Shown: piece after piece, positions 31,351 to 41,937 of the stretch
Layout of the letters: each line of letters starts with the position of its first letter
Numbering within the stretch: the first letter of the stretch is position 1
From: Tolypeutes matacus
Taxonomy: Eukaryota; Chordata; Mammalia; Cingulata; Chlamyphoridae
Length of the DNA: 64,000 nucleotides
Reading direction: 5' to 3'
Assembly: GCA_026826555.1 (NCBI GenBank)
Contig: JAKSZT010054335.1
Coordinates: forward strand, 4,345,092 to 4,409,091
Translations under genes and position numbers: made by a program
Notes under the pieces: generated by a model
The model's input: only the letters and a program-made list of their open reading frames with translations
Told to the model about the DNA's origin: nothing
Database searches by the model: none

Positions 31351-32379
31351 GTTGGCAAGCAGTTCCATCAAAATACAAAATCAAGCCCAGCCCATTCCCT
31401 GTGCCTCTGGCTGCAGGACAGTGGCCCTCCTGTGCCCTGGGATGCAGGGAGGGAGGGACCCTGCCACCAGCACTGCTGCCCCGGAGAGAGGTCCCCGGGC
31501 TGGGCGGCAGCAGGGGATGGACACGACCGTGCGGGGGCGTGAGGGTGGAGTGGACAGCTCTGGAGCCTTGCCAGGGACTTCCAGCTTCAAGCCACATGCC
31601 TGTGAGCGGCTCCCTCCGCCTGCCACCCCCTCCCTGCTGCCCCCTCGCTGCCGCGGGGGCCCTGCTGCAGCCCACAGGCCGGCAGCTGCAGGATGACTTG
31701 CAGGTTTTGCTGGCAAAGCCTCCTCTGGGGGGGGCCAAGGGCACCTCCTCCCACTCACAGCCTGGCCCAGGGTATCTGTGGCCTGGGGTCTGACCACGAG
31801 AGGACCGTGGGGCAGGAGCGGTGGCCCGCGGCCCCCCTTGCCCCCTCCAGAGCCCTTCGACAGAGCTGGGTGTGCCCTGGCCAGTCCAGCTCCCCCAAGC
31901 CTGGAGATCCCCTTCTCCTTCCCGGGCTGCGCTTCCCCAGCAATTCCCAGACAGACCCAGGCTTCAGCGGCTTCAGGGGATGGGCGAGTCTTGCTCCAGC
32001 TCCCCAGACACCTCTTTGAAGGGACAGATGACCAGGGTGGGATGCTTTTCCAAACCTAAATTGTGCTCTTGTGGATCTAGAAGGGGGCTTACAGAGCCCT
32101 CCCAGCCCCACCCCTGCTCCCACCCAGGGCCCGGAGAAAGAATCCATGCAGGTTTCCCAGCCTCAGGCAAAGGCCTCCTCCTTCCCTGGGGGAGGAAAGG
32201 AGGGCATCTGAGGGGAGGGGGCTCTGCCCTGCACCCGGTGGCAACCGGGGACCCCGCTCCTTCCACCAAACTGAACAGAACCGCTCTCCCGTTTTTGAAA
32301 TGTGGGATTGAAAAAGCCACTTCACAGCTAAAAGAACAGACTTGCAAGCAGAGGATCAGGCCGCTCCTAGGAAGGCTTT
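31351..32379. other. GC-rich gene-free DNA
   Basis: There are many overlapping open frames (up to 187 codons at 31821-32384) on both strands and no domain, splice context or repeat. Confidence 0.35.
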
Positions 32380-32760
32380 GTTGATTCTCCAAAATACTCC
32401 ACAAAGTGTCGATGTAAATAATGGCTGCTAAATTAAATGCTGTAAAAATAAACGATTTGAGCACATCGCTCCTTCCTCAAACCTTTCAGAATCTGCAGAC
32501 TTTAGACTTGTACCATGAAGTTTATCCTGCCATTGTCAGACACTGGGGCAGACTCCCATTCCCGGAATAAAGAGCTTTAACACAGAGGAGAGGAGGGCTT
32601 CAGGTGCCAGGCTGTTCTCCCCTCCAGCCGCTTTGGTGATGAAGTTAATAAGAAAAAGCATTGCCGTTTCCCATTAAATTGTATTGCTCTCAAAAGAAAG
32701 AAAAATAAAAGATTTCAATATAAAAACACGTTTTAAAGCATGGACGTTGAAAGATGTAGG
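32380..32760. promoter_or_regulatory. AT-rich non-repetitive island, candidate conserved element
   Basis: ATGTAAATAATGGCTGCTAA, ATTAAATGCTGTAAAAATAA ACG, GAAGTTAATAAG and CCATTAAATTGTATTGCTC lie in a 380-base non-repetitive AT-rich patch in a GC-rich setting. Forkhead- and homeodomain-like cores are frequent. An AATAAA occurs near 32565. Function is not shown. Confidence 0.22.
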
Positions 32761-32789
32761 CTGGGATGCAGCCTCCATAGCTTGATACA

Positions 32790-32900
32790 CGGACAGGTCT
32801 GGGAAAATCATTTAGGCCCCCAGAGCCCCAGTTTTCTTTTTGGAAATCGGGGTTAAAGCAATAGTCCCTGCTCTAAATGTTCAGAGGGGCGTGCAATTAC
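32790..32900 (+). repeat. MIR SINE relic
   Basis: GGTCTGGGAAAATCATTTAG, GAGCCCCAGTTTTCTTTTTG, GAAATCGGGGTTAAAGCAAT and AGTCCCTGCTC follow the MIR 3' half. Confidence 0.55.
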
Positions 32901-33844
32901 ATGGTGCACATTTTTCCGGCTGTATGTCATAGTTTAAGAAAAGTGCATAATGTATGTAAAGCAGTACCTACCTCCCAGGAATGCTGTGAGGCTGGAGGGG
33001 GCGGTGGGCACGGACACTGCGCCTTAGGAGGGGCCCGTCCCTATCACGGAACGTCTCCCACCCATACCTGCCAGGTCTCTGGCTGGGTGGGGCCGTGGCA
33101 CTGGGCGCCCAGAAGAGGCTGGAGGCAGGCCAGCTGTGCGGCTGCGGCACCATCCACCTCCCCAGAGACAAACGCCCACGGGGCCTGCTGCCTACACAGC
33201 CCCTGCCCACACGGCCCAGCTCCCAGGGGCCTGGGCCCCAGCTCCCTGCCCACGGCTGCAGGCCCCTGCTGGGGGAGGGAGCCCTCGGGGCCAGACCCCG
33301 GGGCATGGAGCGGGCAAAGCCAGAGCATGCCCTCCGGGGTCCTCCCTGGTTCTCACTCCATTTATTCTTCTCTGTTCCCAGCCCGCCCTCTTCCCCTCTT
33401 CCTGAAGGTGCTTAGCCTTCTCAGGCCTCAGCGTCCTGTGTGTGAAACAGGAATAAAAGAGAAAACAGACCCAAGAACCCAGGCACTGGGGTGAGGACAG
33501 AGAGACAGGCTTCCCTGGCTGCAGGGGCTCCGGCTCCGAGTGGTGAAGGGATGTGCCCGGGGTCACAAAGCAGGAAGTGGCCTCCAGGATTCGAGCCCCT
33601 GCATGGCCTGTCTCCCTCAAGTGCAGCTGGAGGGATGGGGGGCTCTGGGCCCACCATCTCCAGCCCTCCACCCTGACATTCACTCGAAGGCCAAGCAGAG
33701 GGCTTGCTAGGGCCCCAGCCCGGGCCCCAGGCACCGAACGCCACCCCAAGCCCCCTCCCAGCGCTTTGAGCAGAGGCGGAAGCTGTGCCAAGCCCGAGCT
33801 GCCCCCCGGGGAGGGCCCCTCACTCAGGATCTGCTCTCCCAGGC
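32901..33844. other. GC-rich gene-free DNA
   Basis: Frames of 205 codons (32877-33494, +) and 199 codons (33192-33791, -) overlap, which argues that neither is real. At 33420-33600 a MIR-like end (GGGTCACAAAGCAGGAAGTG, GGATTCGAGCCCC) is recognisable. Confidence 0.35.
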
Positions 33845-34030
33845 ATATAGGTCACCCTTCAAACCCCCAGTGTGATGACTCACCCTCCCCTCTGTCAGAG
33901 CCTGATAAAGAACTCGAGCCATTAAGAAATGGAAGAAATTACTAAATGGGAGGCACAAGAGAAACCCAGGATTAAATTAGTTCGTTATTCATAAATCATA
34001 AATGACTCTCCCTCTCGCTGACTCTTGCTT
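33845..34030. promoter_or_regulatory. Candidate conserved noncoding element with dense homeodomain-like sites
   Basis: In order: GTGTGATGACTCACCC, GAGCCATTAAGAAATGG, GAAATTACTAAATGGG, GGATTAAATTAGTTCG, TTATTCATAAATCATAAATG ACTC. TAAT/ATTA and TTTATGA cores occur about every 20 bases, with AP-1-like TGACTCA. No repeat family fits. This is the clearest regulatory-looking island in the window, but conservation is untested. Confidence 0.3.
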
Positions 34031-34794
34031 CCGTCTGTCTACTGGACTTGGAATAGCAAGAGCCTCCGAGGGGCACACGGGCAGGGGCTCAGGAGGCGCC
34101 ATTCTGGGGACCCGGGGGGGGGGGGCGGCCACCTGCAGGCCAGGGCCAGAGAGCTGGGCTGGCCCCGGCCTGTGGGCTCTGGGCCCCTCCAGGATGATGT
34201 TGAGTAGCAGGGCGAGTAGGGTGGGGAGAGTTTTCATGATAAATTTCCAGTGTGCCCGTGAGTGTGGTTGGCTCTGACGCTGAACTGGCCGGGTAGGGCT
34301 GAGTCACACTGGGTGTGTCAGGGTGGCACCCCTGAGGGGTGTCACCTCCTAAGAGCATATCACATCACCAGGGTGGCATCCCTGGCATGGGACACACCCT
34401 CTGAGGGTCGTCTCCTTGGGCGGCCGTGTCTCGCGGCCGAGTCTCTCGATGCCTTTCTGCCCCAGCTGGAGATAGGACCCGGGGTCCTCCTAGGAATGGA
34501 CCAGGCAGCCAGTGCCAATGCCTGGGCGGAGATGGCTGCCCTGATCTCAGCCACAGCCTCTGCTAAACGAAGCAGGGAGCCCAGGGTTGCGTCTCAGACT
34601 CTGGGGGCCAGGGAGGCAGAGCTGGGGAGGAGTGGACTGAACAGGAGGATGGTGGAAATGGACATGAGAGAAAGGCGCCGCCCCCTGCTGGCCACAGCTG
34701 GCCAAGGCACGGCAATCAAGCCAGGGAGGACAGGGTTTGGAGGGCGGAGGAGGGGTCCCAGGTGGACACCCCCTTATTGCCTTTAGGATCACTC
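34031..34794. other. GC-rich gene-free DNA with a G run
   Basis: A run of about 12 G lies near 34116. A frame of 174 codons at 34262-34786 has no domain. A loosely repeated AGGGTGGCA(C/T)CCCT motif occurs near 34320 and 34371. Confidence 0.35.
34675..34694 (-). promoter_or_regulatory. CTCF-like motif, reverse
   Basis: The reverse complement, TGGCCAGCAGGGGGCGGCGC, is a strong match to the CTCF core. It faces the forward motif at 26314, so the two are in convergent orientation. Occupancy is unknown. Confidence 0.42.
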
Positions 34795-34975
34795 CAGCTG
34801 CCAACACCACACTGATAATGCATGACTCGGAAGCAATGGGCCAGGGATTCCAGAACAAACAGCAGTGTTTTTCTGGAACTTGTGACTGTGTTATCTAAAA
34901 CAGAGATTACTAGGATTGTACAAACGGCCTCAATTTACCCAGACGTCATCTCTGCAGTCTAATGAACCAGCTGTG
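34795..34975. promoter_or_regulatory. Candidate conserved noncoding element
   Basis: CACACTGATAATGCATGAC, TGTGTTATCTAAAACAGAG, CTCAATTTACCCAGACGTC ATC and CAGTCTAATGAACCAGCTG form a non-repetitive island with GATA-, CRE- and homeodomain-like strings. This is speculative. Confidence 0.2.
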
Positions 34976-35104
34976 CTGCAAAGATGATCCGAGGCTCGAG
35001 GAGAGCAGAAAGGAGGTGAAAGGGGGATCAGAGGGCTCAGAAGGGCGCTGGGTCCCTGTCAACAAGAAGTGGGCACAAGCTCTTACATAAGGGCTGTGAC
35101 TCCC

Positions 35105-35235
35105 ATATGCTGTAGGCACTCTCTGTGCCAGCAGTGAGCCTGTGCCCATTTCACACACGGGGCAGCTGAGGCCCAGTAAATGGCGCGTCCGAGCAAGTGG
35201 CTGGATTTTAAGCCCGTCTGAAGAAGTTCAGAGCC
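35105..35235 (+). repeat. MIR SINE relic
   Basis: TGTGCCCATTTCACACACGG, GGCAGCTGAGGCCCAGTAAA and CAAGTGGCTGGATTTTAAGC CC follow the MIR 5'/core order. Confidence 0.65.
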
Positions 35236-35579
35236 CATGCTTGGATCCAATGTGCAGCTGCAGCAAGCTTGGGTCTTCCCAGACTGTCCTGGCTGCCCTG
35301 ATGTCCTGATTAGGAGGAAGATCGGATTTTTCCACATTCTCCCTATCCCAATTCTTCTTGTCCACTTGGATTCTCGGATTTGATCGCTTCCCACCCCATT
35401 CTCTTACTTAACTGTTGCCGGGGCCAATTCCAATCTTAGCCAAAAGGGCACTGTTTCCTACTGAAGTTAGAAGTCACAGAGTCAGCCAGCAGCTGACGCC
35501 AAGAGACAGCGCCCTGGAGACAGTGCCCTGGCCCATCACCGAAGCTCCCGGGATCCCAGAAGCCATCTGACTTGACGCT
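35236..35579. other. Unique DNA, no gene
   Basis: No recognisable repeat or exon is present. Confidence 0.35.
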
Positions 35580-35870
35580 GAATTTTACAGCTTTGCAAAT
35601 AGTTGCCTTAGTTCCCTTCCTCTGCATGCATTATAAAGTTAAAGGGAGAAAAAGAAGTCTTTCAAAAATCCCTCAGCTATCTTAATTAACATGCAGAATG
35701 GTTTTGGCAGTGCACAGGCTGTGATAAAATGGGAAGCTTCTTAACACAACTTATATTTAATCTGTGGCATTCACTTCCACATGAAATTCAATCAGATATT
35801 TTAAGGGAGTTAACAAGGGTTCTCAGATGGAACTGTGAATAAATGCAGGTGTGATAAATACACTCAAACT
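35580..35870. promoter_or_regulatory. AT-rich non-repetitive island, candidate conserved element
   Basis: GCATGCATTATAAAGTTAAA, CAGCTATCTTAATTAACATG, ATTTAATCTGTGGCATTCAC and TTAAGGGAGTTAACAAGGG are not attributable to a known repeat and stand out against the GC-rich background. Confidence 0.2.
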
Positions 35871-36555
35871 ACGGAGGTGTTTACCAAAGGATGAAGGTGT
35901 CGAGGGGGGTTGGGTTTGAAGGACAAGGCTTACTTCTCCACCCCTACCTTGCCAAAGCGGGTAAGAGAATTTACTGGACATTGACCAGCCGATCGAATGA
36001 CCCATTGCCTCTGGAAAATCAATTAAACTTGCTCTTTTGTTGGCTTTTTCAGGCACTCTTCCCTGCATGCCTGCTATGCGCCAGGCACCAGGGCGGGTGA
36101 CTAAGGAGGCACCTCGCTTTCTGCCCCCGGGAAGTCACACCCTCTCAGGGAGAGGTGCACAGCACCCAGGCAAACCTGGGAAAACGGCATTTCCAGTTCA
36201 AGAGCGTAGGTGACGGTGTGGAGGTAAGGCATCTGCCAGGAGCTGAGACCTGAGGGCGGAAGGGCCCACCGTGGGAGAGGGGACCCCGCCCCCCACGCAC
36301 CGCTCGAGGCCTCGGCTTTTGGGGGCACAGAGAGCAGGGCAAAGGCGGGGAGACCTCATTTGGCTGCAGAGGTAAGTCTTCCCGGGTTTCTTTTTTACTT
36401 TTAATGATTCTTTCTGCTACAAACCTGTGGGGAGAGGGTGGTTGGTTTGGTTGGTGGTGTGAGGAAAATTTGCAGAGTGCCAGGAGAACACAGCAGCAGC
36501 TCACCTCCAGGCCTCAGCAGAGCCCAGAGCAAGAGAGGCTGCCTTCCAAGCCAAA
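35871..36555. other. Unique DNA, no gene
   Basis: No exon was recognised. A GGTTGGTTTGGTTGGTGGTG low-complexity stretch occurs near 36440. Confidence 0.35.
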
Positions 36556-36880
36556 GAAACGCCTTTCTTATGGAAATTGGACGGATTTGACTACATAAAA
36601 ATTAAGGATTTTGTTCAAAAAAGTACACTTGAGAGAAAGTTAACGGCTGCGTGAAGATTTCGGAAGAAAATTTTGCATCGTCTACAGCCAAGGGGTTGAT
36701 GCTCGCCGGGTCAGCCAACCACGCCGTGCGGGCGGGCCTGCCCTCACCAGGAGGCCCCGGGAACCGAACCCGGGGCCTCCCATATGGTAAACGGGAGCCC
36801 TACTGATTGAGCCACAGCCGCTTCCCAAGGGGTTGATATTTAGAATGAGTGTCAGGTGAAGGACCCACAGCTGGAAGAGG
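36556..36880 (+). mobile_element. L1 ORF2 3'-end fragment, sense, interrupted by a SINE
   Basis: GGAAATTGGACGGATTTGAC, TACATAAAAATTAAGGATTT, GTTCAAAAAAGTACAC, AAAATTTTGCATCGTCTACA and then GGGTTGATATTTAGAATGAG follow the sense end of L1 ORF2 and the start of its 3' UTR. The SINE at 36701-36824 splits it. Confidence 0.7.
36688..36837 (-). mobile_element. Tailless, 3'-truncated DAS-type SINE with 13-bp target duplications
   Basis: CCAAGGGGTTGAT occurs at 36688-36700 and 36825-36837. Between them (36701-36824, minus) lies a well-preserved SINE head and body, from GGAAGCGGCTGTGGCTCAAT to GGCTGACCCGGCGAGC. It stops before the usual CAAGCAGCAAGG...TAAATAAA region and has no A tail at all. Other copies end in a long A run, so this insertion lost its tail before or during integration. 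Confidence 0.9.
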
Positions 36881-38055
36881 GCGAAGAAAAAGGAGCCCTG
36901 CAGGGGGCCTGGGCCCTGGCTTAGGTCAGCCCTGAAGCCTCCAGTGGAGTCACCCGGCAATGATTGAGGCTGACTTGCAGTTCAAGGCATTCTAACTGCT
37001 GGGAATCCTTTGAGGGACTGCGGGAATCAGAGAGAGGAGGGAATCTGAGCCTCGCTTCCAAATGGACGTTGGAAGGTGGCAAGCCTCTCAGAGAAGCTCC
37101 CCCATACACACCCATGCACCTGTACGTGCCACCTGGCAAGGGAGATGCAGAGGGGAAATGGCAGCGGGTGCGTCTACGGGGTGAGGGCTCAAGAAGACCT
37201 GCGTCCCTCCCTCCCGCTCCCTGTGGGGTGAGGCAGTGTCTTGGGTCAGTTCCCTAGAAGCAGAGAAGATGGAGATTCTTAAGGAAGCCATTTACCCAGG
37301 GCATGCTCTAGGAGAAACCCATAAGAAAGTGTGGAAAGCAAACTAGGACAGAAAAAGGGGGTCAAGCAAGGACATGGTCCTACCCAGAATCTAGCTACAT
37401 CCGGAGCCCACAGGAAGCTCTGAAGCCTGGGTTGTGCCCAGAGCTTAGGAAGACCTAACTGTCTCCTCCCCAGGCGAGGTCTTGGCCAAGGGCAGTTCTT
37501 GAGGATGACAACTGAGAAGGCAGTGAGCAACACGAGAAGAACCAGATGGCCGAGCCAAGAGAAAGAGAACACAGAGGTGGGCAAGGAGGCCCTCAGTCCT
37601 TGGAGGGACAAGGACGGCATGGCAGAGGCCAGCTGGCAGAACGCCAGTGTGCACTGTCACACCTGGAGGGTGTCACCACCGTGGCACCAATGTGGACAGA
37701 TGACAACCAAGAACCAGAGCCCCTGTCACCACCTCCCTTGTCACTCTGCCCCAGAGACATGGGGCAAAAGAAAAAGCCTTAAAGTGACCAAAATTAAGCA
37801 ATCTGAATGGACTCCAGGATAGAAACTAATTTCAGTTTTTAAAAAAGCTACATTGGTTTGCAGACTCGCCGATAGGTAATCACCGCATGTGCGTCCACTA
37901 AAACAGACGAATGCCATCAACAGGAAAACACTATTAGTCATGGTCATTCTCCCATTTCATGGTCAACTACAATCCTGGTGGCATAAATGAGGCCTTCCTA
38001 CTTAATTACAGTTTTTAATCATTAACAGTTTATCCCCTACCATGGGCCTGGCCCT
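36881..38055. other. Unique and unassigned DNA
   Basis: I recognise no gene. The stretch at 37240-37480 (GTCAGTTCCCTAGAAGCAGA GAAG, then ACCCAGGGCATGCTCTAGGA) may be an old interspersed element of unknown class. Frames of about 100-118 codons lack domains. Confidence 0.35.
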
Positions 38056-38547
38056 GGCTTTCACTAAAAAAGAAAAAAAAGCTTGAATTTCACAAATGCT
38101 TTTTGTCCATTTTCTAATTGAGTTTTTGGGTGTATATAGATTCTAGATACCAGTCTTTTGTCAAGTATGTGGTTTGCAAATATTTTCTTCCAGCCTGCAG
38201 CTGATCTTTCTATCTTCATAACAGAATCTCTCACAGAGAAAAGGAATTTAGTATCGATGAAGTCCAACTTATAAACGTTTTCCTTCATGGAGCATGCTCT
38301 TAGTGTTAAGTTAAAGAACTCGGACTAGTCTTAGATGCTGACGATTTTCTCCTATTTTTGTTCCTAAAAAGCTTTATAATTTTACACTTTACATTTAAAT
38401 CTGTGGTCCATTTTGAGGTAATTTTTTTATGTAAAGGATAGGGTTTAATTGGCGTTTTTTGTTTTTTTTTTTGCCTATGGATGCCTAAAATTGCTTCCTC
38501 CCCATTTGTTGAAAAGGCTTCCTCCATTGAATTGCTTCTGCACCTTT

Positions 38548-38814
38548 TCAAAAGACAGTTGGGCATATCTGTGGGGGTCTTATTCTGGGGTCTCTTTTCT
38601 GTTTCATTGAATTGTGCCTGGCCCTTCTCCAATACCACACAATCTTGATGACCATATAGCAAACCTTCGTATTGGGTATTATGATTTCTCCCACTTGACT
38701 TTTCTTTATCGAGATTGTTTTAGCTATTCTGAGGCTTGTGCCATTCCAAATAAAATTTAAAATAAGTTTATCTATATTCCAAAAACCTTGCTGGGATGTT
38801 GATAAGAATTGCAT
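38548..38814 (-). pseudogene. Remnant of L1 ORF2 C-terminal region
   Basis: This 88-codon frame contains the L1 ORF2 C-terminal signature LILNFIWNGTSLRIAK, then QVGEIIIPNTKVCY and IVWYW, in the order typical of the segment after the reverse transcriptase. Frameshifts and stops on both sides show that it is dead. Confidence 0.8.
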
Positions 38815-39030
38815 TAAGCCTATAAATCAATTCTGGGAAGAACTCTACTATGTTGAGTCTTCCGATCCATCACCATGATATGTCTCTCCATCTCTCCATT
38901 AATTTAGGTTTTCTTTTATAACTTTCAACAGTATTTTGTAATTGTCAGCATACATATCCCACACATATTTTGTTAATTTTATACCTAAGAATTTCATTTT
39001 CTTTGGAGCAATTATAAATAACAAATTGCC

Positions 39031-40190
39031 TTTTTTTCCCTTTACTTTTAAAGAAGCTTTAGATTACATAAATGTTGCATCAAAATATAGGGGATTCCCA
39101 TATACCCTACCCATTCCCCCTCCCAAACTTTCCCACATTAACATCTTTCATTAGTGTGGTACATTTGTTACAGTTGATGAACACATATTGAAGCATTAGT
39201 TTACATTATAGTTTACACTTTGCATCACACAATTTTATAGATTTTGACAAAATGTATAATGGCCACTAGCCGTCATTGAAATATCATGCAGGATAATTCC
39301 AATGTCCCCCAAAATGCCCCATGTTACACCTATTCTTCCCTCTCCCTCTCCTTAGAACCTCTGGTGACCATTGCCTTTTTATCAATGTTACAATTTCATC
39401 CCTTGCTAGACTAATAATAAGTCTACATTAGTCCATAGTTGCATCCCTCCCTTATGTTTGTTCATTCCTCAATCTTGATGACGGCGATGCCCACTTTGTT
39501 TCTGATTGAGAGGGGACTTAGATCCCATGGGACAGATGGACGGAACTATCTTGCTTGCCATTGTAGATACTCTGTTTTTTAGGGTGGCATTGTCCATCAT
39601 CATCCTTCTGTTAGTTGTCCTGGGCGAGTTCAATGAACCAGAGAGTAGGTGTTGCAACTCTGCTGAGATTCAGGGCTCAACCGGCATATGAACAGACTGA
39701 AGATTTAAATCTCTGGGACATAGATTTAACGAGTTTAATGCTAATTATAGGTTCAGATAAAAGGGGCAGAAGAGCCATGTGTAGGGAAATTCTAAATGAG
39801 TCTAACTCTGTTACATTGGGGAGCATATATTCCAAAGTAAGGCCAACTGACAGGGGGTCGAATTCCTGAGATTGTCTGCCCTGCCTATAGTGTCTAGATG
39901 TCTCTAGTCTCCAAAAGTCCCACTGTTTGAGACATTGTTTACTGTGACAGTCAATGAGATAAGCGTAACCTCTGGAATGACCTCCCGACTCACTTTGAAA
40001 TCTCTTAGCCATAAGAACTCATCTGTATTTAATATTTCCCCCTTCTGGTCAATGTCTTTTTCCAAATGCATCACTAGTTGATGCTTGGTAATAATCCTTC
40101 GGTGCCAGGGAGGCTCATCCCTGGGAGTCATGTCCCATGCCAGGGGGAAAGTAGTACATTTATATGCTGAGTTTGGCTTAGAAAAAGGCA
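39031..40190 (-). mobile_element. L1 3' UTR nested inside the older L1
   Basis: A T run and CTTTACTTTTAAAGAAGC start the insert. GATTCCCATATACCCTACCC, CATTAGTGTGGTACATTTG, CCTTGCTAGACTAATAATAA and GATCCCATGGGACAGATGGA follow, and it ends near CATGTCCCATGCCAGGGGG. The surrounding L1 reads continuously across the insert (...AATTATAAATAACAAATTG before, AAATGGCATTGTTTTTTATT after). It shares motif order with 7272-7860. The duplication is weak (AAATTGCC versus AAATGGCA). Confidence 0.7.
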
Positions 40191-41458
40191 AATGGCATTG
40201 TTTTTTATTTCTGTTTCCACATGCCCATTGTTAGTATATAGAAATGTGACTGATTTTTATGTGTTGATCTTTTATCCTGAGACCTTATGAAATCAGTCAT
40301 TAAAAATTTTTTTTGGTAGATTCCTTGGAATTTTCTACTTAGATAATCACGTGATCAGCAAATAGGGAGAGTTTTATTTCTTCTTTTCTAATCTGCATGA
40401 CTTTTGGGGTTTTTCTGTTTATTTTTTCTTGCCTTGTTGCAGTGGCTAGAACTTTCAGTACTATATTCTTAATGGGTTGATCCTTTTATCGTCATGTGAT
40501 GTCTCCTTGTCCCTACTAATTTTATTTGTTTGGCAGTCACCTTTATCTGATATTAATAAGGCCACCCCTATTTAAAAAAAATTAATGTTAGCATAATATA
40601 TCTTTTTTCTTCCTTTTACTCTCAATCCCCCTCTGCATGTTTGAAGTGAGTTTCTTTTAGGTTTTTTTTTTTTTTCCTTTTCTTTTTTTGTTTTGTGAGT
40701 TTCTTTTAAACAGCAAATATTTGGATCATGTTTTTCAAATCCACTTTGCTGATCTGTCTTTCAATAATTCTATTTAGACTATTTGCATTTAATTATTGAT
40801 ATATTAGGGCTTACACCTGCCATTTTTAAAAAAATGTATTTTCCTACCACTTTGAGTAAAGTGTAGAAAACTTAGTTTGCTTTTACCACCCCACTTTTGA
40901 AATATGATCACTTCAGATATTTTCTCTACATATACTGACCACCATAAGATATATTCCATAATTTTTTCCTTCAATCATAAAGTATGATTTCAGAAACTCA
41001 AAGGATAGTGTACTATATTTACTTCTATTTTTACCCATTTTGTTGTCCTTCTTTCCTTTCTGAAGTTCCAATCCTTTTTTTTTATCTTATTCTGTTTAGA
41101 GAGCTGCTTTTAGCCATTCTTTAAGGGTGTCTACTGGTCACAAATTTTCATAGTTTTCCTTCACTTGGGAATATCTTTACTTCCTCTTCATTCCTGAAGG
41201 ATAGTTTTGCTAGATGTAAAATTTGGGGTTGACATGTCTTTCTTTCAGCTCATGAAAAATGTGCCACTTGCTTTTCACCTCCATAGTTTCAGATGAGAAA
41301 ACCAGTATCATTTTAATTGGTATTGCCCTACAGGTAATGCATAATTTCTCTCTGTTTACTTTAAATTTTTTTTTGTCTTTAGTTTCCAGAATTTTAATTA
41401 TGATGTATCTTGCTATGAATTTCTACTTGAGGTTAGCTCAGCTTCTTGAATCTGTAGG

Positions 41459-41922
41459 TGTATTAGTCAGCCAAAGGGGTGCTAATGTAAAATACCAAAA
41501 ATGGGTTGGTTTTTATAGAGGGTATTTATTTGGGGTAGAAGTCCACAGATACCAGGCCATAAAGCATTAAGTTTCTTCTCTCACCACAGTCCATTGCCAC
41601 GTGTTAGAGCAAGACAGCTGCTGGTGTTTGCCAGGGTTCAGGCTTCTGGGGTTTCTCTCTTCCCGGGGCTGCGTTTCTCTCCAGATGATCAGGTGAACGG
41701 CTTGCTTCTCTTCTCCTGGTGCCTTCTTTCCAACATCAAAACTGTTTCTCAAAAGACTGCTTCAACTGTCTTTTGCCTTGCCTTTTATATTCAATTCCCC
41801 ACCCACCAAGGGGTGGGGCTCAACGCCCTAATCCTAACCTAATCATGCCCAGATTAACAGATCAGTTTACAAGCATGATCCAATTATATTTTTGGAATTC
41901 ATAATTACATCAAACTGCCACA
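41459..41922 (-). mobile_element. Solo LTR (MaLR/ERVL-like) inserted in L1, 5-bp target duplication
   Basis: In sense it begins TGTGGCAGTTTGATGTAATT and ends GGCTGACTAATACA, i.e. canonical TG...CA. It includes AAATAAATACC (polyadenylation signal). It is flanked by GTAGG (41454-41458) and ATAGG (41923-41927). Removing it restores the L1 string CTTGAATCTGTAGGTTTATA. It is related to the LTR at 43025. No internal retroviral sequence remains. Confidence 0.85.
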
Positions 41923-41937
41923 ATAGGTTTATATATT

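Noticed and set aside
32877..33791. Overlapping 205-codon (+) and 199-codon (-) frames
   Set aside because: Mutual overlap on opposite strands and biased composition indicate stop-poor GC-rich DNA.
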